Assembly: GCF_023913755.1 (NCBI RefSeq)
Contig: NZ_JAMXBJ010000021.1
Span: forward strand, 1-38,533
DNA from: Pseudarthrobacter cellobiosi
GTDB taxonomy: Bacteria; Actinomycetota; Actinomycetes; Actinomycetales; Micrococcaceae
DNA length: 38,533 bases
Direction: 5' to 3'
Below, piece by piece: positions 8,159-17,054 of this stretch. The translations under genes and the position numbers were made by a program. The notes beneath the pieces were generated by a model. That model saw only the letters and a program-made list of their open reading frames with translations. It ran no database searches and was not told where the DNA came from. Position 1 is the first letter of the stretch. The number at the start of each line of letters is the position of its first letter.

Positions 8159-9118
8159 GTGGCTGCCACCAACACGATGCCTGCCGGCACCTCAAGGGGT
8201 GCCGGCAGGCCTCCGGCCAGCGCAAAGGCCAGGCCAGGCGGCTCGCGCCGGCGCCGCAACGCCGTGACGGCATGGCTGTTCGCAGCACCATTCGTCCTCA
8301 TCTTCGGCATCTTTATGCTGGGGCCGCTGGTGTCGTCGTTCCTGATGTCCTTCACGGATTTCACCAGCCGCGACATCGACAACCCCTTCGCCGTGGGATT
8401 CGTCGGGCTTGACCAGTACGCGGCACTGTTCCGGAATCCACAGTTCCTGCACTCGATCCTGAACACGGCCTACTTCGTGCTGGCCGGCATCCCCCTCACC
8501 ACCGTCCTGGCCCTGGCCCTCGCGGTCGCCCTGAACAACGGCATCACCCGCTTCCGCACGGCCTTCCGCGTAGGTTTCTACACTCCCGTGGTCACCAGCA
8601 TCGTGGCCGTGGCCGTGGTGTGGCGCTTCATCCTCCAGCCGGACGGCCTGCTGAACCTCATCCTCAGCTGGGTGGGCATCGCGGGGCCGGACTGGCTCAA
8701 CAGCACCACCTGGTCCATGCCGGCACTGATCCTGCTCGCTGTCTGGCGCAACCTTGGCACCCTGATGATCATCTTCCTGGCCGGGCTCCAGACGGTCCCC
8801 GCGGACATCCTGGAGGCCGCCGAGGTGGACGGTGCCAGCGCCTGGCAGCGGTTCATGAAGATCACGCTGCCGATGCTCCGCCCCACCCTGCTCCTGGGCA
8901 CGGTCCTGCTGTCCGTTGGCTTCCTTCAGTTCTTCGAGGAGCCGTTCGTGATGACCAAGGGCGGCCCGCTGGACTCCACCCTGTCGGTCAGCTACTTCAC
9001 GTTCAACCAGTTCGGGTTCGGCAAATACGGGCTCGCCTCCGCCGCCAGCTACGTGCTCTTCGTGGCCATCGCGCTGTTGAGCCTCATCCAATTCCGAGCC
9101 CTGCGATCCAAGGACTGA
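8159..9118 (+). CDS. Sugar ABC transporter permease (MalF-type)
   Basis: The 319-aa inner-membrane permease is one half of the sugar channel. A charged cytoplasmic tail (KARPGGSRRRRNAVTAW) precedes six predicted membrane segments. The EAA loop is ILEAAEVDGASAWQRFMKITLPML. FEEPFVMTKGGPLDSTLSVSYF is the usual MalF-type segment. The GTG at 8159 sits two bases after the previous stop, and an ATG at 8177 is an alternative start. No ATPase is encoded in this operon, so the complex presumably uses a shared MsmK/MsiK-type ATPase encoded elsewhere, as is common in actinobacteria. Confidence 0.92.
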   Translation: MAATNTMPAGTSRGAGRPPASAKARPGGSRRRRNAVTAWLFAAPFVLIFGIFMLGPLVSSFLMSFTDFTSRDIDNPFAVGFVGLDQYAALFRNPQFLHSILNTAYFVLAGIPLTTVLALALAVALNNGITRFRTAFRVGFYTPVVTSIVAVAVVWRFILQPDGLLNLILSWVGIAGPDWLNSTTWSMPALILLAVWRNLGTLMIIFLAGLQTVPADILEAAEVDGASAWQRFMKITLPMLRPTLLLGTVLLSVGFLQFFEEPFVMTKGGPLDSTLSVSYFTFNQFGFGKYGLASAASYVLFVAIALLSLIQFRALRSKD

Positions 9119-9122
9119 GGAC

Positions 9123-10061
9123 ATGACCATCCCGGAAACCGCACCAACCATCCCCCGCGCACAAGCTGAACGCACGACGGCGGGAGGCACCCAGGTGCCA
9201 GCGTTGCCGCCCGCCCCGGCCCGCCGCCGTCGTACTGGCCGCCGCGTGTCCGCGCGCCGGGCGCTGATTTACGCCGCCCTCATCGTCGCCGTGACCGCAA
9301 CACTCCTGCCGTTTGTGTGGATGCTGCTCGGCGCGTTCAAGACCCAGGGCGAGCTGCTCCGCCGGCCCATCACCTGGTGGCCGGAACAGCCCACCCTGGA
9401 TAACTTCGTAACCTGGTTCACCGAGCTGCAGATCGGCACGTTTTTCCTGAACAGCGTTGTGGTGGCCGTGTTCACGGTGCTCGGCAACCTGCTGTTTTGC
9501 TCGATGGTGGGCTATGCGCTGGCGAAGATGGATTTCCCCGGCAAGCGCTTCCTGTTCCTGCTGGTGATGGTCATGCTGATGGTCCCGGGCGTGGTGACGT
9601 TTGTGCCGCTGTTCGTCCTGGTCAGCAAGCTGGGAATGGTCAGCACCTACCCGGCCCTGATCCTGCCGTTCCTCGCCGCGCCCATGGGGGTGTTCCTGAT
9701 GCGGCAGTTCATCGCGGGGATCCCGGATTCGCTCATTGAGGCCGCCCGGATCGACGGCGCCGGCGAGCTGCGCACCTTCCTGCGGATTGTGATGCCGCTG
9801 TGCGGACCGCCGCTGGCCACGCTCGGCATCCTGACCTTCCTCGGTTCGTGGAACAACTTCCTGTGGCCGCTGGTGGTGGCGCAGAGCGAGGACATGTACA
9901 CGCTGCCGGTGGCACTGTCCCTGTACTCCACGGGCCAGAACGCCACGGATTACGGCCTGCTCCTGGCCGGCTCGGTGCTGGTGATTACGCCCATCATCCT
10001 GCTCTTCGTTGCCCTCCAGAAGTACTTCATCCAGGGCGTCGCGGCCACCGGCATCAAGTAG
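9123..10061 (+). CDS. Sugar ABC transporter permease (MalG-type)
   Basis: The 312-aa partner permease has a Pro/Arg-rich cytoplasmic tail up to about residue 45 and then six membrane segments. The EAA loop is SLIEAARIDGAGELRTFLRIVMPL and the late WNNFLWPLVVAQSE motif is typical of MalG proteins. It starts four bases after the MalF-type gene and is followed after 35 nt by the GH3 gene, so translation is likely coupled across the operon. Confidence 0.93.
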   Translation: MTIPETAPTIPRAQAERTTAGGTQVPALPPAPARRRRTGRRVSARRALIYAALIVAVTATLLPFVWMLLGAFKTQGELLRRPITWWPEQPTLDNFVTWFTELQIGTFFLNSVVVAVFTVLGNLLFCSMVGYALAKMDFPGKRFLFLLVMVMLMVPGVVTFVPLFVLVSKLGMVSTYPALILPFLAAPMGVFLMRQFIAGIPDSLIEAARIDGAGELRTFLRIVMPLCGPPLATLGILTFLGSWNNFLWPLVVAQSEDMYTLPVALSLYSTGQNATDYGLLLAGSVLVITPIILLFVALQKYFIQGVAATGIK

Positions 10062-10096
10062 CCGCTCCCCCGCCCAACCTCCCCGAGAGAGCCACA

Positions 10097-12025
10097 ATGA
10101 CTGCACCAACCCAGAATCACGCACGCCCCGGGACGGCCGCCGCCGACGGAAACGCCGACGAAAAAGTCTTCCGGGACCTCAACGGCAACGGGATCATGGA
10201 TCCCTTCGAAAACCCGGACCTCAGTCCGCAGGAACGCGCTGCCGACCTGGTTGCCCGCCTCAGCCTCGAGGAAAAAGCCGGGCTGATGTTCCACACGGTC
10301 ATCGAAACTGGCCCGGACGGATCCCTGCTCGAGCAACCGGGCAACATCAGCAAGTCGCCCACCAGCACGGTGATCCTCACCAAGTTCATGAACCACTTCA
10401 ACGTGCATGCGCTCGGCCCCGCCCGCGAAGCCGCCCGCTGGAGCAACGCCCTCCAGGAGCTTGCCGCGCAGACCCCGCACGGGATTCCCGTGACCATCTC
10501 CACGGACCCGCGGCATGCGTTCATCGAAAACTCCGGCGTCTCGTTCACCGCCGCCCACTTTTCGCAGTGGCCCGAGCCGATCGGCCTGGCCGCGGTGGGC
10601 AGCGCCGAGCTGATCCGCCGGTTTGCCCGGATCGCACGGCAGGAATACACCGCCGTCGGGATCCGCGCGGCCCTGCACCCCACCGTTGACCTGGCTACCG
10701 AACCGCGGTGGTGCCGGCAGGCGGGAACCTTCGGGCAGGACTCGGAGCTCAGCTCGAAGTACGTGGTGGAGTACCTCCAGGGGTTCCAGGGCGATGAGCT
10801 GGGGCCGGACAGCGTTGCCTGCACCACCAAGCACTTCCCCGGCGGCGGTCCGCAGCGCGACGGCGAGGATGCGCACTTCCCGTACGGCCGCGAACAGGTC
10901 TACCCCGGCGGCCGCTTCGCCGAACATCTGGCCCCTTTCCGGGCCGCGATCTCCGAAAAGACCAGCGCCATCATGCCTTATTACGGCATGCCCGTTGGCG
11001 TGGAACTCGACGGCGAACCCGTCGAGGAAGTCGGCTTCGGCTACAACCGGCAGATCATCACCAACCTGCTCCGGGACAAGCTCGGCTACGACGGCGTGGT
11101 CCTCAGCGACTGGGAACTGGTCAACGACAACATCGTGGGCGACCAGGTCCTGCCGGCCCGGGCATGGGGCGTTGAACAGCTCACCGCCCCCGAACGCATG
11201 CTGAAAATCCTCAACGCCGGCGTGGACCAGTTCGGCGGCGAGGAATGCAGCGACCTGCTCATCGGGCTGGTCCGCGACGGGCTGGTCAGCGAGTCGCGTT
11301 TGGATGAGTCCGCGCGCCGGCTGCTGCTGGTGAAGTTCCAGCTGGGCCTGTTCGACAACCCGTTCGTGGATGAGGACGCCGCGGCCAGCATCGTGGGGAA
11401 CGCCGAATTCCGGCGCGAGGGACACCGGGCGCAGTCCCGGTCCGTCACGGTGCTCACCAACGGAACGTCCGACGTCGGGCCCGCCCTTCCGCTTTCCGGC
11501 TCACCTGCCGTCTACCTGGAAGGTATGGACCCGCTGAGTCTGGACGGTTTCGGCATTGTGGTGCAGGACCCGGAGCGGGCGGACGTTGCGCTTATCCGGC
11601 TGCACTCGCCCTGGGACCACCGCAACGACCTGTTCCTCGAGGAACATTTCCATGCGGGGAGCCTGGACTTCCCGCCCGGGCTCGTGGCACGGCTGCGCGC
11701 CCTGGCGGAGAAGGTACCACTGGTCATTGACGTGCGGCTGGACCGCCCGGCGATCCTCACGCCCTTGACCGGATTCGCCGCGGCCTTGGTAGGTACGTTC
11801 GGCGTTTCGGATACTGCGCTCCTGGACGCCCTGTTTGGACGGGTTGGGCCCGAAGGACGCCTGCCGTTCGAGATCCCGCGGTCGATGGATGCCGTGCGGG
11901 CCTCCCGGTCCGATGTCCCCGGCGATACCGCCGATCCCCTTTTCCCGTTCGGGCACGGCCTGAGCCTGCCGGAGCCGGCAACGGCAACGGCAGCATCGGC
12001 GAAGGCCACCAATACAACGACGTAA
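10097..12025 (+). CDS. Glycoside hydrolase family 3 beta-glucosidase
   Basis: The 642-aa enzyme should release glucose or another monosaccharide from beta-linked oligosaccharides by a retaining mechanism. No signal peptide is visible, so it probably acts in the cytoplasm on imported sugar. It opens with the GH3-typical FRDLNGNGIMDPFENP, then RLSLEEKAGLMFH, the substrate-site TKHFPGGGPQRDGEDAHFPY, and VVLSDWE, in which Asp338 is the expected nucleophile. The C-terminal GH3 domain ends DPLFPFGHGLSLPEP. The longer open frame upstream overlaps the permease and is not GH3-like. ATG 10097 fits the operon spacing, with GAGAGAG a modest ribosome site. Sophorose/beta-1,2-linked substrates are suggested only by the next gene. 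Confidence 0.9.
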   Translation: MTAPTQNHARPGTAAADGNADEKVFRDLNGNGIMDPFENPDLSPQERAADLVARLSLEEKAGLMFHTVIETGPDGSLLEQPGNISKSPTSTVILTKFMNHFNVHALGPAREAARWSNALQELAAQTPHGIPVTISTDPRHAFIENSGVSFTAAHFSQWPEPIGLAAVGSAELIRRFARIARQEYTAVGIRAALHPTVDLATEPRWCRQAGTFGQDSELSSKYVVEYLQGFQGDELGPDSVACTTKHFPGGGPQRDGEDAHFPYGREQVYPGGRFAEHLAPFRAAISEKTSAIMPYYGMPVGVELDGEPVEEVGFGYNRQIITNLLRDKLGYDGVVLSDWELVNDNIVGDQVLPARAWGVEQLTAPERMLKILNAGVDQFGGEECSDLLIGLVRDGLVSESRLDESARRLLLVKFQLGLFDNPFVDEDAAASIVGNAEFRREGHRAQSRSVTVLTNGTSDVGPALPLSGSPAVYLEGMDPLSLDGFGIVVQDPERADVALIRLHSPWDHRNDLFLEEHFHAGSLDFPPGLVARLRALAEKVPLVIDVRLDRPAILTPLTGFAAALVGTFGVSDTALLDALFGRVGPEGRLPFEIPRSMDAVRASRSDVPGDTADPLFPFGHGLSLPEPATATAASAKATNTTT

Positions 12026-12036
12026 GGACAGACCCC

Positions 12037-13675
12037 ATGAACCAGCACGTTGAGCCGAACCCCAGAATCTCCAGCGCCACCCGCCGTCAACTCCTGGCCG
12101 GTGCGGCCGCGTTCGCCGTCTCGGGCCTCGCCGCAGCCACCGCGACACCGGGCTACGCCGCCCAGCTTGCGGCATCCACGGCATCCGGCGGGGCATCGCC
12201 GCTGTCGCGTCCGCGGAACAAGGAGGGCATCGACCGGAAGATCATCAACCGCTGGGCGCACGACACCTGGCAGTCCCTGGTTGCCATGACCGATCCCGCA
12301 ACCGGTCTGCCGGCCGACTACATCGGCGAGTCCATCACCGCGCCGAAGCGCAGCGGCTTCACGTCGCCCACCAACATCGGCGGCTACATGTGGAGCACCG
12401 TGGTGGCGCGGGAGCTGAACATCATCAGCGCCAACGAGTGCCCTGCGGCTGACGCGTACGCTCACCACGTTGGCCGGACTCAAGCATCACGAACCCAGCG
12501 GCATGCTCTACAACTGGTACGACGAAGCCACGGGTGAGGTCATTACCATCTGGCCCGAGAACGGGAACCCTGTAGCGCCGTTTATGTCCAGCGTGGACAA
12601 CGGCTGGTTCGCGGCGGCCCTCATGGTGGTCCGCAACGCGGAGCCGAAGGTGGCCGGCCTGGCCAACACCATCCTCGGCAGGATGGACTTCGGGATCTTC
12701 TACAACAAGGACGCCCGGCCCGGTGTGGCCGCCGGCCTGCTACGCGGCGGGTTCTACGACGTCAAACCGCCGGCGGAAACCGTCCAGGGCAACTACCTCG
12801 GCAAGGGCCCTGACGTTTTCTATACGATGAACCACTACGACGTCACCAATTCCGAGCCGCGCATCGCCACCTACATCGGCATCGCCCTGGGCCAGCTTCC
12901 GCCGGCGCACTACTTCGCCACCATGCGGGTCTTCCCCGATACGTGCGACTGGTCCTGGCAGGAGCAGAAGCCGGTGGGCGAGCACCGGACGTACCAAGGA
13001 ATCGACGTCTTCGAAGGCGCCTACACCTACCGCGGAATGCGTATCGTGCCGAGCTGGGGCGGGGACATGTTTGAGTCGCTGATGCCCGATCTGTTCGTCC
13101 CGGAATCCAGCTGGGCGCCGAAGGCCTGGGGCGTCAACCACCCCCTCACCGTCCGGGCGCAGCGCGAGTTCGGCCTGCACGACGCCAAGTACGGCTACTG
13201 GGGCTTCTCCCCCGCCAGCCACCCCAACGGCGGGTATTCCGAATGGGGCATGGACATCCTGGGCATGAGCAGCGACGGCTACCCGTCGGACGTCGAACGC
13301 ACCAGCATTGACGTCGGCTTTCAGGGCTGCCGGCCCGCCACCAACCCGACGCCGGCCTGGGGCGACGGCGTGGTGACTCCGCACGCGGCGTTCCTCGCCA
13401 TGGAATACGAACCCCGCGAGGCGTACGACAACCTGGTGAAGATCGAGAACAACCTCGGCGCCTACGGCCAGGGCGGGTTCTTCGATGCCGTGGCCGTGAA
13501 GTCCGGCACCATCGCCCGGCGTTACCTCTCGCTGGACCAGGCCATGGTGCTGGGCGCCATCGGCAACGTGTTCGGCAACAACGTGATCCGCCGCAACTTC
13601 GTCCAGGGCGAAGTGGAAGCGGTCATCAAGCCGCTCATCGCCGACGAAGAGTTCGGCGCGGGCCTGATCGGCTAA
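12037..13675 (+). pseudogene. Secreted GH144/glycoamylase-like protein, frameshifted
   Basis: Two overlapping frames together encode one protein of about 546 aa. The first (12037-12537) carries a Tat signal (TRRQLLAGAAAFAVSGLAAA) and the start of the domain, up to NIISANEC. The second (open from before 12470, through 13675) continues RLTRTLTTLAGLKHHEPSG and MLYNWYDEATGEV. Removing one C from the CCC run at 12441-12443 restores ECLRLTRTL, so one extra base explains the break. The C-terminal half matches the glycoamylase-like family PF10091 (FYDAVAVKSG, YLSLDQAMVLGAIGN), which includes GH144 endo-beta-1,2-glucanases. Context (importer and cytosolic GH3) fits an extracellular depolymerase. The substrate is inferred. 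The frameshift may be real or a sequencing error. Confidence 0.8.
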
Positions 13676-13789
13676 GACGCTCTCTCACTTAATGTCGCTT
13701 TAAACCAAACGCTCTATCACTTCCTGTCGCAGGAGCAACGGGAAGTGAGAGAGCGTTGGCCGAAAACCCGCAGGAAGTGAGAGAGCGTC
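13676..13789. repeat. Repeat family C, two inverted half-elements
   Basis: GACGCTCTCTCACTT (13676-13690) is the exact reverse complement of 13775-13789. Inside it, AACGCTCTATCACTTCC (13708-13724) pairs with 13741-13757 at 16 of 17 positions. The element fills the convergent junction between the glycoside-hydrolase operon and the phosphatase gene, so it could end transcription from both sides. A related half-element lies at 15996-16042. Confidence 0.85.
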
Positions 13790-13806
13790 CTGGTACGTGG
13801 GTGAGG

Positions 13807-15888
13807 CTAGGCGTCCGCGCGGAACACCTGGATCACCGACGGACGTGGCGCGCGCACCTGGCCGGGGGCCGGCGTCGTACCTGCCTTGACGTAGTCCGGG
13901 AAGAAGGACACCTGCGCATCGAACGTGCCGTCCTCGCCCGGGTGCTGCACGGAGACGAACACCGTGCGCTCCTCGTCGTGGATGATGGGTCCGCAGGTCT
14001 CGCCATCACGGGGCACGGCCAGGAACTGCTCCACCTTGCCGCGCTCGGGTCCTTCCACGGTGACCTTGAACAGGCCGTCGGCCTTCTTGATGCCGGAGGG
14101 CGCGCCGTCGGTGGAGATCCACAGGTTGCCCACGGAGTCGAACGCGAGGTTGTCCGGGCAGGAGATAGGCGAGACCTGGTCCACCGGGAAGCCGGAGAAG
14201 TAGGTGACGTCGCCCTGCTTGGGATCGCCGCAGACCATGAGCAGGTTCCACGTGAAAGTGGTGGAGGTCTGGTCGCCGGTTTCGATGATTTCCACGATGT
14301 GGCCGTCGCGGTTTTCATTGCGGGGGTTGACCTCGGTGGCTGCTTCGTTCGAGCCCACACCGCGGTTGGAGTTGTTGGTGCAGGCCACGTAGACCTTGCC
14401 GGTGTGCAGGCTGGGTTGCACGTCCTCGCAGCGGTCCATCTTGGTGGGGCCAACCTTGTCGGCAGCCAGGCGGGTGTAGACCAGGACCTGCTCCACCGTC
14501 ATGTCCTTCACGGCAGACTTGCCGTCCACCACCAGGGGCAGCCACTCGCCGATGCCATCGAACGCACCGTCCTTGGGGACAGCTCCGGTGCCGGTGATCT
14601 CAGCGGCCGGTGAGTTGCCTGTGAACTTGGCGACGTACAGGTTGCCCGCGGACAGGAGGGTCATGTTGTGCTTGCGGTCACCCTCGATGTACTTGTCCTT
14701 GGAGACGAACTTGTACAGGTAGTCGAAGCGCTCGTCATCGCCGGAGTAGGCCACCACGTGACCGGACTCGGCGATGATGACGTTGGCGCCCTCGTGCTTG
14801 AAGCGGCCCAGGGAGGAGTGCTTCTTCGGGGTGGAGGTGGGGTCGAACGGGTCGACTTCCACGATCCAGCCGAAGCGGCTGGCCTCGTTCTTGAAGTCGG
14901 CATTACGGGTGTCGAAGCGGGGGTCGTCCAGTTCCCAGCCGCGTGCGGTGGGCTTGGAGGTCAGGCCGTAGCGCTTGTCTTCAGCGGACGTGCCCGGGGA
15001 GACAAAGTAGCCGTTGAAGTTTTCCTCACCGGAGAGGATGGTGCCCCAGGGCGTGGTGCCGCCGGCGCAGTTGCCCAGGGTGCCCTTGATGAAGCGGCCT
15101 TCGGGGTCCGCGGCGGTCTGGACCAGCGGGGAACCCGCGGCCGGACCGGTCAGTTCGTACACCGTGCTGTTGAGGAAACGGCGGTTCAGTTCGGCGCCCT
15201 TGACGTAGGTCCACGGCTTGGCGGTGTTCTTGCGCTCGAGCTCGACGACGGAGAGGCCGTGCGCGGCCTGGCCCACTGCCCGCTTCTGGTCGGCAGGCAT
15301 AGTGGCCGGGAACATGATGTTCTCGTTGGTGTACTCGTGGTTGGCGAAGAGTACGGCGCGGCGGCCCTTACTGCCCGGGACCTCGAGGATGTCCGTGTAG
15401 TCGTTGTTGTAGCCGAACTGCTTTTCCTGGGCGGCGGCCGTCTGGTTGTTCAGGTCGAACTCCGGCGCGTCATTGAAGATGGGGTCGCCCCAGCGGATGA
15501 CCGGCTGCCACGTGAAGCCTTCCGGAACCGTGACGGCGTCGACGGCGGCATCCACCGGAGCGATCGGCGTAAACTTCAGCTTCGACGTCGCGAAGCCCTC
15601 CTTCGCGGCGGGGGCCAGCCCGGGGCCGCCGGCAACTGCCGGTTCCGCGGAGGTAATGGCGCTGCCAAGTACGACGGCGAGCGCTCCGGCGGCGCCGAAG
15701 CCCAGGGCGGCGCGGCGGGACATGGTGGCGGACGCGATGTCCCGGAAATAGCTGTTGGAGCTGGTGTTGCAGACATCGCCGGCGCAGGCGTTGTCGCACT
15801 TCAAGGCGCAGGTGACTGCGCTGCGCTTGCCCTTGGTGTGGCCGAGCATGGGCAGCAGGGTGAACTTGCGGGCTGTCGTTTCAGACAA
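13807..15888 (-). CDS. phoX: PhoX-type secreted phosphatase (DUF839)
   Basis: The 693-aa protein belongs to the PhoX family (PF05787), Ca/Fe-dependent phosphomonoesterases exported by the Tat pathway to release phosphate from organic esters. A Tat signal is visible unusually far in: SRRAALGFGAAGALAVVLG from about residue 57, after a Cys-rich lead (CALKCDNACAGDVC) that I associate with actinobacterial members. Family segments include VLFANHEYTNENIMF, GNCAGGTTPWGTILSGEE, FGWIVEVDPFDP and DNLAFDSVGNLWISTDG. The ATG at 15888 gives the whole N-terminal lead. The upstream triple PHO-box repeat supports phosphate control. Some DUF839 proteins have no proven phosphatase activity, so the enzyme call is strong only as to family. 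Confidence 0.85.
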   Translation of the reverse strand: MSETTARKFTLLPMLGHTKGKRSAVTCALKCDNACAGDVCNTSSNSYFRDIASATMSRRAALGFGAAGALAVVLGSAITSAEPAVAGGPGLAPAAKEGFATSKLKFTPIAPVDAAVDAVTVPEGFTWQPVIRWGDPIFNDAPEFDLNNQTAAAQEKQFGYNNDYTDILEVPGSKGRRAVLFANHEYTNENIMFPATMPADQKRAVGQAAHGLSVVELERKNTAKPWTYVKGAELNRRFLNSTVYELTGPAAGSPLVQTAADPEGRFIKGTLGNCAGGTTPWGTILSGEENFNGYFVSPGTSAEDKRYGLTSKPTARGWELDDPRFDTRNADFKNEASRFGWIVEVDPFDPTSTPKKHSSLGRFKHEGANVIIAESGHVVAYSGDDERFDYLYKFVSKDKYIEGDRKHNMTLLSAGNLYVAKFTGNSPAAEITGTGAVPKDGAFDGIGEWLPLVVDGKSAVKDMTVEQVLVYTRLAADKVGPTKMDRCEDVQPSLHTGKVYVACTNNSNRGVGSNEAATEVNPRNENRDGHIVEIIETGDQTSTTFTWNLLMVCGDPKQGDVTYFSGFPVDQVSPISCPDNLAFDSVGNLWISTDGAPSGIKKADGLFKVTVEGPERGKVEQFLAVPRDGETCGPIIHDEERTVFVSVQHPGEDGTFDAQVSFFPDYVKAGTTPAPGQVRAPRPSVIQVFRADA

Positions 15889-15955
15889 GGGGTGCCTCCA
15901 AATTTACGATCGGGTCCCGGCCACCCTTTCAGCCTCTTCCGACGCCCAGCCGTCA

Positions 15956-15988
15956 GCCGGGTGAAGTTCCGGTTAACCGGCGGTGACC
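15956..15988 (-). promoter_or_regulatory. PHO box: three contiguous 11-bp direct repeats
   Basis: Read on the minus strand, GGTCACCGCCG, GTTAACCGGAA and CTTCACCCGGC follow each other without gaps (15988 to 15956). Each matches the GTTCACC-type half-site of actinobacterial PhoP boxes, which repeat every 11 bp. The array ends 67 bp before the phosphatase ATG and has the same orientation. PhoP binding is inferred from known Streptomyces PHO boxes. Confidence 0.75.
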
Positions 15989-15995
15989 TGCAGGG

Positions 15996-16042
15996 ATGTG
16001 AGAGAGGGTTGCCCAAAAACCCGCGTTAAGTGATAGAGCGTC
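15996..16042. repeat. Repeat family C, single half-element
   Basis: GTGAGAGAGGGTT (15998-16010), then a spacer containing AAAAACCCGC, then AAGTGATAGAGCGTC (16028-16042). This has the same length and arrangement as 13743-13789. It overlaps the menC stop codon (16041-16043) and lies between menC and the PHO box, so family C brackets the phosphatase gene. Confidence 0.75.
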
Positions 16043-17033
16043 AGGGGGCGAGGAGGGCATGGACCCTGGCGAGCCGGGCCAGCCACCAGTCGCGGCGTTC
16101 CGCGGAAGCCGCAAACTGCTCCAGCAGCCCGGCGTCGGCGGCGACATCGCGGAGGCGGATGGCGCCGTCGTCGGCCACTAACGGATCCCGCGTGATGTCC
16201 GACTCAAACAGGGACACGGTCCCCAGCCCGCACGCGTAGGGCAACTCCGGCAAGGAAGCTGCCAAGGCCAGCCCCGCACGGATGCCCACGGACGTGTCCA
16301 GCGCGGAACTGACGACGGCGGGGAGCCCGGCCTGCGCCACGATGTCCAGCGCGCGCCGCACTCCCCCGAGCGGCGCGACCTTAACAACCAGCAGATCCGC
16401 CGCGCCGGCCCGCGCCACCTTAAGCGGATCGGATTCCTTGCGCACGCTTTCGTCGGCGGCGATCAGCACCGGAATTCCTGCGGCGCGCAGCTGCCGCCGC
16501 ACCTCGGCGAGCCCTTCGATCGAAGGCACCGGTTGCTCGGCGTATTCAAGGCCGACGGCGGCGAGCCGGGTGAGTGCCTCGACGGCCTCCGCGACGTCCC
16601 AGCCGCCGTTGGCGTCGACCCGGATGGCGGCGTCCGGCAGGGCGGCGCGGACGGCGGCAACCCGGGCGGCGTCGTCGTCGAGCGTCTGCCCGCGCTCGGC
16701 AACCTTGACCTTGACGGCGTCCACCCGGCCGAACCGGGCTAGGACGTCGGGCACCCGGTCCGCCGCAACGGCAGGCACCGTGGCGTTGACGGGGATCACC
16801 GAACGGACGGGCGACGGGAAGCCGTGCCAGCCGGCCTCGATGGTGGCGGCGAGCCAGCGGGAGGCCTCGGCGTCGGCGTATTCGGGGAACGGGCAGAACT
16901 CGCCCCACCCGTGCGGGCCGCGCAGCAGCAGTGTTTCGCGTTCCATAATGCCGCGGAACTTCACCCGCATGGGCAGGCTCACCACATGCGCGTTGGCGAG
17001 CAGTTCGTCCAGGGAAGGAATGGCGGCGGGCAT
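16041..17033 (-). CDS. menC: o-Succinylbenzoate synthase (MenC)
   Basis: MenC, an enolase-superfamily enzyme, dehydrates SHCHC to o-succinylbenzoate in menaquinone synthesis. Superfamily features are in order: the GWGEFCPFPEY loop, the VDAVKVKVAE lysine segment, metal ligands in IRVDANGGWD, EYAEQP and IAADESVR, and the second lysine in LLVVKVAPLGGVRRAL. The ATG at 17033 gives 330 aa. An in-frame TTG at 17048 would add five residues, and neither start has a strong ribosome site. The gene ends inside a repeat element shared with the other side of phoX. It works with menD at 3568-5265. Confidence 0.93.
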   Translation of the reverse strand: MPAAIPSLDELLANAHVVSLPMRVKFRGIMERETLLLRGPHGWGEFCPFPEYADAEASRWLAATIEAGWHGFPSPVRSVIPVNATVPAVAADRVPDVLARFGRVDAVKVKVAERGQTLDDDAARVAAVRAALPDAAIRVDANGGWDVAEAVEALTRLAAVGLEYAEQPVPSIEGLAEVRRQLRAAGIPVLIAADESVRKESDPLKVARAGAADLLVVKVAPLGGVRRALDIVAQAGLPAVVSSALDTSVGIRAGLALAASLPELPYACGLGTVSLFESDITRDPLVADDGAIRLRDVAADAGLLEQFAASAERRDWWLARLARVHALLAP

Positions 17034-17054
17034 GGATTCACTGTACAAGCAGCG

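Noticed and set aside
13756..16029. Long plus-strand frames (285 and 453 aa) opposite phoX
   Set aside because: They mirror the coding frame of phoX, contain no domain pattern, and run through the repeat elements.
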